Assembly (NCBI GenBank): GCA_028673005.1
Contig: CM054112.1
Coordinates: 24,417,624-24,481,623, forward strand
Direction of reading: 5' to 3'
Source of the DNA: Tanypteryx hageni
Lineage: Eukaryota; Arthropoda; Insecta; Odonata; Petaluridae
DNA: 64,000 bases
Part shown: one piece after another, positions 10,232-24,439 of the stretch
How the letters are laid out: each line of letters opens with the position of its first letter
Numbering within the stretch: position 1 is the first letter of the stretch
Translations under genes and position numbers: made by a program
Notes under the pieces: model-generated
Seen by the model: the letters and a program-made list of their open reading frames with translations, nothing else
Database searches by the model: none
Told to the model about the DNA's origin: nothing

Positions 10232-13200
10232 GCATATTTATTTATCACTATTATTTATATAAAATCAAACCTATTTGAACCTTGTTATATTTCGCTATAT
10301 TCAATTTAACTGTTACGCATTACAAAATGTTATTTGTTATATATTTATTTGTATTTGTTATATTTACTAAGAACTTTGTGAAAAACTGGTGCTGTGAGCA
10401 CGTGGAAATGTGATAGTGACCATCTAGTCATTCCGCCTGTCTACGGAAGGTTTTGCCGGATTTCCCTTCCGTCTCGGGCGAATGCCAGGCAAAAGCCACC
10501 CCCAGAGAAAGCAATAAGATCGAAATACTACTGGTTAAACGAATACAATTGAACTATCTGCACCTGAATTTACCCTGAAGAGGTCTTTTTCCGATCTGGC
10601 CATGTGTAAAACAATTGAAATGTAAAAATGTAATATAAATGAAATATGTATGGCTTATCAGAAAATAAAAAAAATTGACTTCGACACGAGTATGTGACAG
10701 TTATTTTGTGGGTGCTCTAACTCAATAACCAATAATCAGGTTAACGCGAAATTTTATATTTAACATGTTTTAGAAAGTCGCAAGATCTGATTAGTTCTTA
10801 GTAAAAATCGGTAACTCGAAAGTGGGTGTTTACTCTCGTCACTTATCCGTCATTTTGAAATATTTGTTTTAATATTTGATAAATGGAAAAATATACTGGA
10901 ATAAAAGCTGTAGGAAATATAATTTAGTACAACTTTGTTTTAATCATTTGTCCATCATTATATATCGACGTTTACTACAGAGGAGGATGTAACATGCATA
11001 TCACATATATATATAACATAGGAGGCAATTATTTAAACTAATTTTCAAGGTTTATGTACTTCCGAATATTCTATGGAGCTGACATTTTTTTAGAGGTAGG
11101 ATTTATAAAAAAACGAAAAAGCTATTATAAAAATTTTGATATTTTAATTTCTTTGGCAGTTAAAAATTCTTAAAATTTAAAAAAATAGGTAAATGCTTAG
11201 ACACTACGGGGCAAGTTAGAAGGCTGAAATTTTAAAACTACCTAGATTTCAGTCTATGTAACCGATTAAATATTTCAGTGTATTCATGAAGTTCTTTCTG
11301 CGGCCGTTAAAAATTATTTAAATTTAAACAATTAGAAAAATATTATTTCACTTCTGAAAGTGATCAAACTTCAAAAATTGGCAGAAATGTGAACCATTAG
11401 TACCCCATAATGGAGAAAGTATAACATTCTTTAAATTTCAAAGTATGGGGATTGTTTTAACCTATTATTTTGACATAAGGGAAAAACAAAAAGCGCTGCG
11501 TAGGTGGAAAGTTTTTAATTAAGAAAATATTTGCAATGATGAAAAATCTGTCTGAAAAATGAATGTTTTTTCAAGGCGCGAAGATATGCTTCTACTAGTA
11601 TACTTGTACTAGTTTCCGCGAACTTGACGTCCGATAGAATCTGATGTAATGCTCATTAGTAGAGCTTTCTTCCGCTAGTTGGTTCTGATTATGTTCGAAG
11701 AATTTTCGACGCTGTTTGAACGACGGTAACAAAACTATACAAATATTCAATTACTGTTGATATTCATTTCATGATGTCATATGTGGAAATTAAAATTGCT
11801 GAATTTTTTAAAGTCTTTGAGGACATATCCTGCGAAAGATAAATTTTTCCCCGTAATATTGACGAGCTTTTATAGTTTTTATATTAGGGGTAGTAGTGTT
11901 TGCTAGTAATATAATAGTTTTGGTCACGAAATTCGAAGTGAAAGGTGCGTGAATTATGCGAGTAAGTACAGTAATACTGTCACTGCCATTAAAGAAATTT
12001 CGAGTGCCATGGGATAGATCGAGATAGTCACATGACATGAGTAGGCAAAAGATTGGAGTACAAATTCGACCGTAAGGTATCTCTGTTTATTAAAAAAGGA
12101 AATTTCCGCGGTCGTAGCTGTAGGATAATAAAACGCAGTAATATTCTTCCCTTGCTCATAACGTAAAATATATCGTGGCACATCATGGACTTTATCGCGG
12201 CACACCGGTTGCGAAGCCTTGCCGTTTCAGCACAATATGAGAAGCGCACATACGAATCTCTTGAAGCAACAGTTTTATAAGGTAAAATAATTACATGAAT
12301 CAATTTGTGGGTATTTTTTATTTAAAATATTTTAATTTGAACTTCTTATCATTTATATTTTACGAGAAATTTGACTTGACAAACCGCGTCTTCTGAGGTC
12401 TTAATTAAAATATTTCAACTCCCTAGCTTGCACACTAGTACTGAAACATTTATCTATTTGTTAACATTTTAGGAATTTTTTTACATCCAAATTAATTAAT
12501 ATATCAGAATTTCATAACCCCTATTCGGTTATTTTTAGATTTCTACTATTACCAACGTCAGATTTCTTGCACATTCACAAGTACATAAACATTAAATGTT
12601 TGTTTAAACATTTGCGAATTTTCTAAGCCGAGTGATTTAGTCACCTCGGCCACCAGATCCTTGCGTTGTCGCTGCGATAAATGTTTATTTGAATTCTCGT
12701 TGGAAGATAAACGCGTCCATCTTAGCAACGAGATTAAACAAACTATTGTAATTGTTGATGGTGTAAGAGAAGTTTATTTTAATGTGGATTGTATTGATAC
12801 TGCCATTCCTACGTTTTTTGAAGGGATATTTCTGTTAATTATTATAAGTTTTTATTTACCGTTATTATTATTGTTGGTATGTTTATATTTATCTTAAAAA
12901 CTTTTGATTTTAATTTTTTTAAGGTTATTGTAAAAACCTTTTCCCTATGAGTTTCATTAAGAATTACATCCGGAAAATCGAGGTACATGTAAACTTTTTA
13001 TTAATTTTATTATTATTATTAAATTCTTATTGTTCCTCTTATAATATTGCCTTATAAGATACATGTTTTTTATTATTGTTAAATTATAATCACATTCGTA
13101 TTGCTTTACTATTAATAATCATTAAAGCGATCTTCTCGGAATAGTTTACATTGAAAATTCATTTGAAAACTACTTTAGATAATTATATTCTTTGGAACTG

Positions 13201-14379
13201 TTCACTTGCCTCTTTTTTTACTTTCGATGAAATCTTTTATAATTATAGACCTTTAAGATCAGTTGTTCCTACATTATTCCAAAAGCCCTCACATTAAAAA
13301 TCATATTACTTTTTTTCACTATTTAAGATAGGTAATACTGTTTTAAAGGATTTTAATTTGAATATATTTAAATAAAAAATTTTAAAGTGTCGCGTTGTAG
13401 TTTAGCAATTCTTCAGCTAACTATGCTTACACAGTGGTTTTATATGGACGGTTGATTTGATGTTAGGAAAAGAACTATTTATTAATTTTGTCATTTCAGT
13501 TAGATCACTAAAATATGAAATATTCAACAATTTCTCTGCTACTAGTATTTCAAACTGAATTACTCTGCACTACCAGTCTATTTTCGTTGATTTTACGTAA
13601 TAGGAATTTATAAGTCAGTATTGATATTTATGGAACAAAAGATACTATCGAACCTCTTACTACTTATTTACAAAACATTCTTACAGTTCTCTACTTCTGT
13701 CTGCTATTCTCACAACTGTAAAAAGATTAACGGTTAAATAGGGATACCCCCACGTCTCTCAAGAGCTGGTAGACACGTTTGCAACTCATGAAAGTAGAAA
13801 GGTTATCATAATTATATTATAGGGTTTATTGATATTAAAGTATAATATATATAAAAACTGGTTATAATAATTCATTATTATATCTTGACTTGTTATTTTT
13901 ACGTTTGACTACCCATCAGCAATAGACAGTTGGTCCATATATATTAGCGTGTGATCAGTAACATTTAACTAATTAGCTTATTTAAAAAAATACATGCTAA
14001 AGGTAATGCTAAAAAGTTATTTTCTTTTGTAGCATTTTTAACCTGATAACGCTCTTCGAGGAAAAGAAACAACATTGTCACTTCCACAAATTTATTTGGC
14101 ACGAAAGGTTTCACTACGATCATAGTATCATTAGGTGATAAAATATAAATACAGTTCCATATATATAGGGAAAAAAGGGTGAGAGGGGCAGAGTAGGGGT
14201 TACATAGAAAACGAATGGAAGGTAAATAAATAAACGGTTAGGAAAAGGAAGGGGTTGGAAAGGAAAATAAAGTTATAAAATGTTACTAAAACTTGGTAAA
14301 AGGGGCCAAAGACAACAATGTTGATTCAAAGTATTTACAAAATATTCGGTAAGCAAAATTGAGAAGAATGATTGCGGAA
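10232..14379. other. AT-rich spacer, copy 2
   Basis: Counterpart of 174-4319; nothing recognised apart from the inverted repeats at 12594-12655, equivalent to 2534-2595. Confidence 0.8.
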
Positions 14380-15805
14380 AAATATACATGTAAGAGAAAC
14401 AGGTCTTCACAAATAATTATCTCTAGCTGTTCAAGAGCATCCAATTTGCGACCTTAATATTCAAAGCGGAGGAATTTAGCATTGAAGGAACTATGATGAT
14501 TGAGGTTTAAAAGATGTTTCGCAAATTGAGAATTCAAATTATTTAAACGGAAGCATTGCTTATGCTCCTTAATCCTCTTGTCAAAACTCCTCCACCAGAA
14601 TTAAAAAGGTTAACTTATAAATTGTTAATATAAATGCTGGCAAGGAGAGGGGAAAGTGGGGACCTCATCGCGAGATTATGCGTTTCTTTAAAATAAATTA
14701 CACTGAAATAGAAATAGGATTTGTTCAGAATATGCTACAAGTAAGTTAGGAACCACAGTTATCAAAAATTGATTGACATCTGCTTTGGAAATCATATCTA
14801 CACCCAAATCTACGACTTCTTTAACGGGAACAGAAGTAAAAAGGTAAAAAATATCAAAAGAGACAAATTTTGAATTGTTGTGGAAAATCTTTACTTTGAA
14901 GATGGGCGTCAACTCTATGGAAATTTTAATACCAAATTTTGGACTAAAATGAGAATAATGACGAAGAAGTGTATCGAGATTGAAGGCGAGTTTATGGGCA
15001 GGCGCAGAGGTACTGGAGACAACAGGCCTAATAGGGCAATCCTTTTCGTGAAGTTTTGTGAAACCATGAAGTCTAAGGAGAAAGGGGTTCATCACTTATA
15101 AGTTGTGTTTGTTTTTAGGAGTGAAAAGAAAAGAAGTCGAAGAAATAGTTTTTTGGATCGCAGATTGATAATTCGAGAGAGGGTTTTTTTTCAAAACCGA
15201 AATATATTTGATTCGAATGAAATCATAACATTTCTCTAAATAAACGTCCTTGTCCATTACTACCATGCCATTAACTTTATCAGCCTTTTGGACAATCAAA
15301 TTGTTTTTACACTAGAAAGTAAGGCGGGAGAGTGTGAGCGGGATAGTGGTTTGGGTCGAGGAACTGAGGAAGGAAGACATTTTACAAGCAAAAACGTGCT
15401 TAAACGAATGAGTTTCTTTTTGTAGGGCCAAATCACAATCGACGACTAGATTCTTCAACACACGTGTAGATAAATGGAGGCTAGGGGAGAATTTCAGGCC
15501 TAAGTTAAACTCGTTCAAAATAGAAACACAATTGGATAAATTGGTGGGTGGAACTTGTGGTCACTGAGTTTAGAAGGACTGGAATCACTACACTGCACTG
15601 ATTTTGAGGAAAGAGCAGCCAGTTTTTTCCTAAGGGTAGAGAGCTTGGCAAAACCAATCTCACTTACACGTTGTCTGACACTCTCATCAAAAGTTGACCA
15701 TTCCAGCCAATGAAGAGCGTGGCACAATTCAGAATTCCACACGGTTGAGCCTGACCTCATTCTTGATACTGATAATGCTATATTGATTTGTTTTACAATT
15801 TTCAT
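14380..15805 (-). pseudogene. Penelope-like element remnant, copy 2
   Basis: Same structure and breaks as 4320-5745: RT amino-terminal half through motif B fused to the end of the GIY-YIG domain on the minus strand. I see no difference from copy 1 that would change a frame. Confidence 0.85.
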
Positions 15806-16380
15806 CTATTATAGATAAACTATGAGCTACATCCTGGTTTGGATTTCTTGTTCTTACCTTAATGATTGGATATTCGTGGCTAAAATCAAGTATCAGAAGG
15901 CTACCATTTGAGTTTATTTCGGTTCTTTGTTAAGTCTTGGAATTTTTCTTGCAGTTCCTTAAATATATATTATCATTTAAACTATATGGAAGTTTTAGAA
16001 ATATCACAAGTATGGAGAAAGTCATGTGATGGTCATATCAGAACTTTGTCGCATATAGTACTAAATCGATGAACAGGAAGTTAAACAAAATATATGGATT
16101 TCTTGGAAATAAATGAATTGCGCTCCTTCTGTTGGTGACACGATTGTCGTTTGCCATATTATGACTCATAATACAAATATAAGCGTTCCAATTACAATCT
16201 ATCAGTTTTGAATTCTCACTGTGAGATTGAAAACTTATATGAAGGAAAACTGTGAAATTATAGCTAAATTTTGGTATTATATTATTTTTATTGCTTTGTA
16301 ATTTCTAATTCCTAATTAAACATGAAAATATTTTTATTGTTTTCCTAAAAACGTTCATCTTTTAGACCCTAACAATTGAT
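15806..16380. other. AT-rich spacer, copy 2
   Basis: Counterpart of 5746-6320; nothing seen. Confidence 0.7.
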
Positions 16381-17140
16381 CTGTTTTGTGATTCTGATAA
16401 TGAATATTTTTATGATGAGGGTTTATGTAAAAATGTCTCAGAATTAGAAGATTACGCGGAATATGAAGGATATTCGACGAAATATTCTGAAAGTAAGGAT
16501 GGCCTTATTTTAGACGATTCGTCTAGATGATCTCAAAAGATAAAAAGGATTGCATGGATTTGTAAATCAAATCGTATCATAACGTAAAAGAATTTTCACT
16601 CGGATTAAAAAGATATCCCACAAGTCGCATAACCACCCAAAAATCACCTTTTGGTATGATAATTATCACTAACAAAATTATAACAATGGCCAATATAGAA
16701 GATAGGCGTGTCAATGGAAAAGCTGGGAAAGATGTGGACTATGCTCACATAGAGCCTTATATTTGACTTTTGGTATTGGCAGGCGTTTACAGATCTCATA
16801 TCGAATCACTGGAAAGTTTGCGGGACGAAGTACATGGTAGGCCGATTTTTAGTGCCGTCATGTCTCTTGAAAGATTTTATAAAATTACAGGAGTTTTAAT
16901 ATTTGAAAATAGAGATGGCAGAATAAAGCACCGGAAAGGTGACAGATTGGCACCCATACGCGTTGTTCGGGATTTTTGGGTGGAAAATTTGCAGAAGTTA
17001 TACACCCAAGATGAAAATGTATCTATAGATGAACAGTTAGAATCGTCTAGGAAGATGCCCCCTTCAATCAGTATAATACGAGGATAAAAATTTGGATTAT
17101 ATGTGATGGTGAATCTGCGTATGCATACAATTTACAAGTC
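16381..17140 (+). pseudogene. piggyBac transposase fragment, copy 2
   Basis: Same acidic segment, same TGA (16764-16766) and same downstream frameshift as the fragment at 6321-7080. Only the first catalytic Asp (in SIDEQL) is retained. Confidence 0.85.
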
Positions 17141-17482
17141 CAGTAAAACCTAGATAATTAGAAACTCTTTAGATCAAAATTTCTGTATAATTCGTAATTT
17201 CTTTTAATTTGAAAACCCAAAAAGCAAATTTCATACCTGGATAATTCGAAAACCTTGATAATTCGTAATTCGAAAAAAAGCGATATGCTCATAATATTTG
17301 CGCCAAAATAATTCGAAAATGTATAAAAAAATTATGTTAGTAAATATTATGCGTTAGCGAACACAACCATTTCCTCACATCCCCTCGATTCTTCTTTACG
17401 ATGTTGTTAATACCCTCGTCCACTTTTTCTTCTATTTGGCCTAGGTCAATAGTTGAATGATTTCACGCTCCTATCTACGCAT
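17141..17482. other. pogo/Tigger-terminus-like stretch, copy 2
   Basis: Counterpart of 7081-7422, with repeated ATAATTCG motifs. Confidence 0.35.
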
Positions 17483-18032
17483 GCACGCTGCCAAGCACGC
17501 TGGCACGCACGCTGGCACGCAAGTTGGCAGGTACGCTGCCAAGCACGCTGGCACGCACGCACTTTCGCACCCTGGCACGCACGCTGGTACGCACGCAGGC
17601 ACGCACGCTGGCACGCACGCTGCTCTGCACGCTGCCACGCACGCACTCTCGCACCCTGGCACGCACGATGGCACGCACGCTGGTAGGCACGCTGGCACGC
17701 ACGCTGGCACGCACGATGCCACACACGCTGCACGCTGCCACGCACGATGCCACGCACGCTGCCACGCACGCTGCCACGCACGCTGCCACGCACGCTGAAA
17801 CGCACGCTGCCAAGCAAGCTGCCACGCAAGCTGCCACGCACGATGCCACGCACGCTGCCAGGCACGATGCCACGCACGATGCCACGCACGCTGGCACGCA
17901 CGCTGCCACTCACGCTGTCACGCACGCTGCCACGCACGCTGGCACGCATCCTGCCACGCACGCTGGCACGCGAACCTACCACGCACGCTGGCACGCAAAC
18001 CTGCACGCGAGCTGGCACGCGAGCTGGCACGC
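17483..18032. repeat. 12-bp minisatellite, copy 2 (long allele)
   Basis: Same unit order and length as 7423-7972. Shares the variant ACGCAAGTTGG with copy 1. Confidence 0.95.
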
Positions 18033-20291
18033 CCAACTTGTCGGGGACGTCAAAGCCGAGGATACCATCACGTCAGACCACCTGCCACTCATCTTCCCCA
18101 TCACCACCGGAGGACATTAATCAACTCGGATTGGGCAAAAGCGAACTCTGGAATGTTCGAGGAAATCATCGCCGAAGGATTACTCCCTGCAGAGAGACCT
18201 AAGACAACCACTGAGGTAGACAACGCAATCGATATATTAAAAAATATCATTTAACAGGCTGCAGACGAATGCACCCCAAGGAAGAAAATCGACGTAAAAA
18301 AACGCCTCTGCTTAAATACGTCGTCGCTCTTATCAAGGAAAACTGGAGGATTTACCGAGAATTCTAAAAGAGGAAGGACCCAGCATTAAAAACCGTTTGG
18401 AACAGGAACCAGGCCATCATCTAAAGAAAGGTACTTGATTATAAACACGATTTATGGCATAAGAACTTGCGCGTGTCTAGATTACAGGTACAGCAAAAGG
18501 TTCTAGGACCGATGCAAAGGCTTCTCGTGAGCTATACGACAAGAAGAATCCCACCTAGTTCACGACGGGAAAAGCCTCTGTACGGAGGAATTCTTACGCG
18601 TCCTGGAAGAAATACACACGCCGACCGGCGATCCATGTTTCGACGAGAAATTTCACAGAGAGTCCATAGAGGTAATGCAGAACATTATACCTAACTTAAT
18701 CCCCACAGATATCAGCGAGGAAAACGAGGAAGGAATCATCGACGACGACCTGAAAGAAGCCATAGCCAGCACGAAGAATTCTGCTTTTCGACCTCCTGGA
18801 CGATAACGTGGCAACAAACGCATGTCAGGTATTTCCCCACGCTTAAAAAATTCCTCCTAATGATTTATAATTCCTGCTTCTCCATGGGTTGCTACACAAA
18901 GCAATGGAGAAACGCGCACACCATCATGCTCCTGAAACGGGGGAAAGACGCGAAAAATTATCGCCCCATCAGCCTTACGAGCGTCCTCGGAACGATGCTG
19001 GAAAAAGTGGTCGTGAAAAAACTTACGGCGAACCTAGACGCAGGCGGCATCCTCCCAGACCATCAATACGGATTCCGAGCGCACAGAACAACCACGGACC
19101 CACTGACGATGCTCACCATCACGGCGGGAGAAGAAATCAACGAAAGAGGGTGCACGGCCGCGATCTTCATGGAGATCGAAAGGGCATTCGACAAACTCTG
19201 GTATGACGGGCTATCCCTAAAAATCTCCCTAATTCCCGACATCCCACCCAACTTATCCCGATTCCAATACTCCTTTATCTCCGACCGACATGCAAGAGTC
19301 AAAGTAGGTGGCACCCTGTCCAATCCCTTACGCATTCAATCCGGCGTGCCACAAGGAACGGTATTATCGACGCTCCTTTTTATTCTGTATTGCGCTGACA
19401 TGCCTTCTCCCGCTCTTCCACAGATGACCCTCGCGCAGTACGCAGACGACACGGCGCTGTGGGCCACGACACGCAAATCTGACACCGCAGCACGTTATCT
19501 ACGAAAGAACTTCCGGCGGCTCGAGGAGTGAATGAGAAAGTGGCGCCTTCGGCCAAACCCAGAAATATCGATCCTGATGACCTTCACTGACGAACGGGGG
19601 GAACAAGGAGGTCCGCAGCAACCGATTTCCGTCACCCTTTGGGGGAAAACTGTCGGCCTGCAGAAAGAGGGGAAATGCCTCGGTGTTACCCTCGATCTCC
19701 ACCTGACGTTCGCCACCCATCTGAGAAACTTGATATCCACCATAACCAGGCGCAGCAACCTTATCCGAGCCGTACGAGCAAGAGTTAAAGGCGTCTCCGA
19801 GGAGACGGCCGTACACTTGTACAAATCATTCATCAGACACGTCATCGACTATGGCGCCCCCGCCATCACGCCGCTCGCAAAACGAAACATCTCGAGGCTG
19901 GCAGCCATCGAGAGTCTCAACCTCCGCAACATCATGAGGGCTCCGATCCGCACACCCAGAGCCGAGGTACGCGCGCGGGCCGAAATAGAACCGGTCCTAC
20001 ACCGAATGGCGAGACTCCGCTGCAGAGCGGCCGAAAGAATGAGGGCACACATCCCCCACCTCTTCCAACAAATCCTCGCTCCTTTACCCATTATCCTCCC
20101 AACCCACCCCAAACACAAGCGCCCCACCCCGGCAGGATAATATAGGCGACGCTATCGCTCTATTGCCCAGACGCCCCTCACCTCTACGCCCGCACCAAAA
20201 TCCCTCTCTCCCCCCACCTGTGCCCTAAGGACGGATTGCCCCTGCTGCCGCCAAAGAAGAAAAAGAAATGGACGGCGCTAGTCCAACAAAA
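18033..20291 (+). pseudogene. Jockey-clade LINE, copy 2
   Basis: Same truncation point, same Glu at RT motif A (19172-19174) and same TGA (19529-19531) as 7973-10231. The frame continues to 20140 and the 3' untranslated end lies in unit 3. Confidence 0.88.
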
Positions 20292-23200
20292 GCATATTTA
20301 TTTATCACTATTATTTATATAAAATCAAACCTATTTGAACCTTGTTATATTTCGCTATATTCAATTTAACTGTTACGCATTACAAAATGTTATTTGTTAT
20401 ATATTTATTTGTATTTGTTATATTTACTAAGAACTTTGTGAAAAACTGGTGCTGTGAGCACGTGGAAATGTGATAGTGACCATCTAGTCATTCCGCCTGT
20501 CTACGGAAGGTTTTGCCGGATTTCCCTTCCGTCTCGGGCGAATGCCAGGCAAAAGCCACCCCCAGAGAAAGCAATAAGATCGAAATACTACTGGTTAAAC
20601 GAATACAATTGAACTATCTGCACCTGAATTTACCCTGAAGAGGTCTTTTTCCGATCTGGCCATGTGTAAAACAATTGAAATGTAAAAATGTAATATAAAT
20701 GAAATATGTATGGCTTATCAGAAAATAAAAAAAATTGACTTCGACACGAGTATGTGACAGTTATTTTGTGGGTGCTCTAACTCAATAACCAATAATCAGG
20801 TTAACGCGAAATTTTATATTTAACATGTTTTAGAAAGTCGCAAGATCTGATTAGTTCTTAGTAAAAATCGGTAACTCGAAAGTGGGTGTTTACTCTCGTC
20901 ACTTATCCGTCATTTTGAAATATTTGTTTTAATATTTGATAAATGGAAAAATATACTGGAATAAAAGCTGTAGGAAATATAATTTAGTACAACTTTGTTT
21001 TAATCATTTGTCCATCATTATATATCGACGTTTACTACAGAGGAGGATGTAACATGCATATCACATATATATATAACATAGGAGGCAATTATTTAAACTA
21101 ATTTTCAAGGTTTATGTACTTCCGAATATTCTATGGAGCTGACATTTTTTTAGAGGTAGGATTTATAAAAAAACGAAAAAGCTATTATAAAAATTTTGAT
21201 ATTTTAATTTCTTTGGCAGTTAAAAATTCTTAAAATTTAAAAAAATAGGTAAATGCTTAGACACTACGGGGCAAGTTAGAAGGCTGAAATTTTAAAACTA
21301 CCTAGATTTCAGTCTATGTAACCGATTAAATATTTCAGTGTATTCATGAAGTTCTTTCTGCGGCCGTTAAAAATTATTTAAATTTAAACAATTAGAAAAA
21401 TATTATTTCACTTCTGAAAGTGATCAAACTTCAAAAATTGGCAGAAATGTGAACCATTAGTACCCCATAATGGAGAAAGTATAACATTCTTTAAATTTCA
21501 AAGTATGGGGATTGTTTTAACCTATTATTTTGACATAAGGGAAAAACAAAAAGCGCTGCGTAGGTGGAAAGTTTTTAATTAAGAAAATATTTGCAATGAT
21601 GAAAAATCTGTCTGAAAAATGAATGTTTTTTCAAGGCGCGAAGATATGCTTCTACTAGTATACTTGTACTAGTTTCCGCGAACTTGACGTCCGATAGAAT
21701 CTGATGTAATGCTCATTAGTAGAGCTTTCTTCCGCTAGTTGGTTCTGATTATGTTCGAAGAATTTTCGACGCTGTTTGAACGACGGTAACAAAACTATAC
21801 AAATATTCAATTACTGTTGATATTCATTTCATGATGTCATATGTGGAAATTAAAATTGCTGAATTTTTTAAAGTCTTTGAGGACATATCCTGCGAAAGAT
21901 AAATTTTTCCCCGTAATATTGACGAGCTTTTATAGTTTTTATATTAGGGGTAGTAGTGTTTGCTAGTAATATAATAGTTTTGGTCACGAAATTCGAAGTG
22001 AAAGGTGCGTGAATTATGCGAGTAAGTACAGTAATACTGTCACTGCCATTAAAGAAATTTCGAGTGCCATGGGATAGATCGAGATAGTCACATGACATGA
22101 GTAGGCAAAAGATTGGAGTACAAATTCGACCGTAAGGTATCTCTGTTTATTAAAAAAGGAAATTTCCGCGGTCGTAGCTGTAGGATAATAAAACGCAGTA
22201 ATATTCTTCCCTTGCTCATAACGTAAAATATATCGTGGCACATCATGGACTTTATCGCGGCACACCGGTTGCGAAGCCTTGCCGTTTCAGCACAATATGA
22301 GAAGCGCACATACGAATCTCTTGAAGCAACAGTTTTATAAGGTAAAATAATTACATGAATCAATTTGTGGGTATTTTTTATTTAAAATATTTTAATTTGA
22401 ACTTCTTATCATTTATATTTTACGAGAAATTTGACTTGACAAACCGCGTCTTCTGAGGTCTTAATTAAAATATTTCAACTCCCTAGCTTGCACACTAGTA
22501 CTGAAACATTTATCTATTTGTTAACATTTTAGGAATTTTTTTACATCCAAATTAATTAATATATCAGAATTTCATAACCCCTATTCGGTTATTTTTAGAT
22601 TTCTACTATTACCAACGTCAGATTTCTTGCACATTCACAAGTACATAAACATTAAATGTTTGTTTAAACATTTGCGAATTTTCTAAGCCGAGTGATTTAG
22701 TCACCTCGGCCACCAGATCCTTGCGTTGTCGCTGCGATAAATGTTTATTTGAATTCTCGTTGGAAGATAAACGCGTCCATCTTAGCAACGAGATTAAACA
22801 AACTATTGTAATTGTTGATGGTGTAAGAGAAGTTTATTTTAATGTGGATTGTATTGATACTGCCATTCCTACGTTTTTTGAAGGGATATTTCTGTTAATT
22901 ATTATAAGTTTTTATTTACCGTTATTATTATTGTTGGTATGTTTATATTTATCTTAAAAACTTTTGATTTTAATTTTTTTAAGGTTATTGTAAAAACCTT
23001 TTCCCTATGAGTTTCATTAAGAATTACATCCGGAAAATCGAGGTACATGTAAACTTTTTATTAATTTTATTATTATTATTAAATTCTTATTGTTCCTCTT
23101 ATAATATTGCCTTATAAGATACATGTTTTTTATTATTGTTAAATTATAATCACATTCGTATTGCTTTACTATTAATAATCATTAAAGCGATCTTCTCGGA

Positions 23201-24439
23201 ATAGTTTACATTGAAAATTCATTTGAAAACTACTTTAGATAATTATATTCTTTGGAACTGTTCACTTGCCTCTTTTTTTACTTTCGATGAAATCTTTTAT
23301 AATTATAGACCTTTAAGATCAGTTGTTCCTACATTATTCCAAAAGCCCTCACATTAAAAATCATATTACTTTTTTTCACTATTTAAGATAGGTAATACTG
23401 TTTTAAAGGATTTTAATTTGAATATATTTAAATAAAAAATTTTAAAGTGTCGCGTTGTAGTTTAGCAATTCTTCAGCTAACTATGCTTACACAGTGGTTT
23501 TATATGGACGGTTGATTTGATGTTAGGAAAAGAACTATTTATTAATTTTGTCATTTCAGTTAGATCACTAAAATATGAAATATTCAACAATTTCTCTGCT
23601 ACTAGTATTTCAAACTGAATTACTCTGCACTACCAGTCTATTTTCGTTGATTTTACGTAATAGGAATTTATAAGTCAGTATTGATATTTATGGAACAAAA
23701 GATACTATCGAACCTCTTACTACTTATTTACAAAACATTCTTACAGTTCTCTACTTCTGTCTGCTATTCTCACAACTGTAAAAAGATTAACGGTTAAATA
23801 GGGATACCCCCACGTCTCTCAAGAGCTGGTAGACACGTTTGCAACTCATGAAAGTAGAAAGGTTATCATAATTATATTATAGGGTTTATTGATATTAAAG
23901 TATAATATATATAAAAACTGGTTATAATAATTCATTATTATATCTTGACTTGTTATTTTTACGTTTGACTACCCATCAGCAATAGACAGTTGGTCCATAT
24001 ATATTAGCGTGTGATCAGTAACATTTAACTAATTAGCTTATTTAAAAAAATACATGCTAAAGGTAATGCTAAAAAGTGATTTTCTTTTGTAGCATTTTTA
24101 ACCTGATAACGCTCTTCGAGGAAAAGAAACAACATTGTCACTTCCACAAATTTATTTGGCACGAAAGGTTTCACTACGATCATAGTATCATTAGGTGATA
24201 AAATATAAATACAGTTCCATATATATAGGGAAAAAAGGGTGAGAGGGGCAGAGTAGGGGTTACATAGAAAACGAATGGAAGGTAAATAAATAAACGGTTA
24301 GGAAAAGGAAGGGGTTGGAAAGGAAAATAAAGTTATAAAATGTTACTAAAACTTGGTAAAAGGGGCCAAAGACAACAATGTTGATTCAAAGTATTTACAA
24401 AATATTCGGTAAGCAAAATTGAGAAGAATGATTGCGGAA
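20292..24439. other. AT-rich spacer, copy 3
   Basis: Counterpart of 174-4319; nothing recognised apart from the inverted repeats at 22654-22715. Confidence 0.8.

Larger units (their letters stand above)
10059..20118. repeat. 10-kb tandem unit, copy 2
   Basis: Full copy, 10060 bp. Matches copy 1 with an offset of 10060 from the small indel at ~627 onward. A private substitution lies near 14017 (GTTATTTTC where the others read GTGATTTTC). Its first part shares variants with copies 3 and 4, its last ~2.6 kb shares variants with copy 1 (for example AAAACTGTC at ~19647), so it looks like a recombinant unit. Confidence 0.97.
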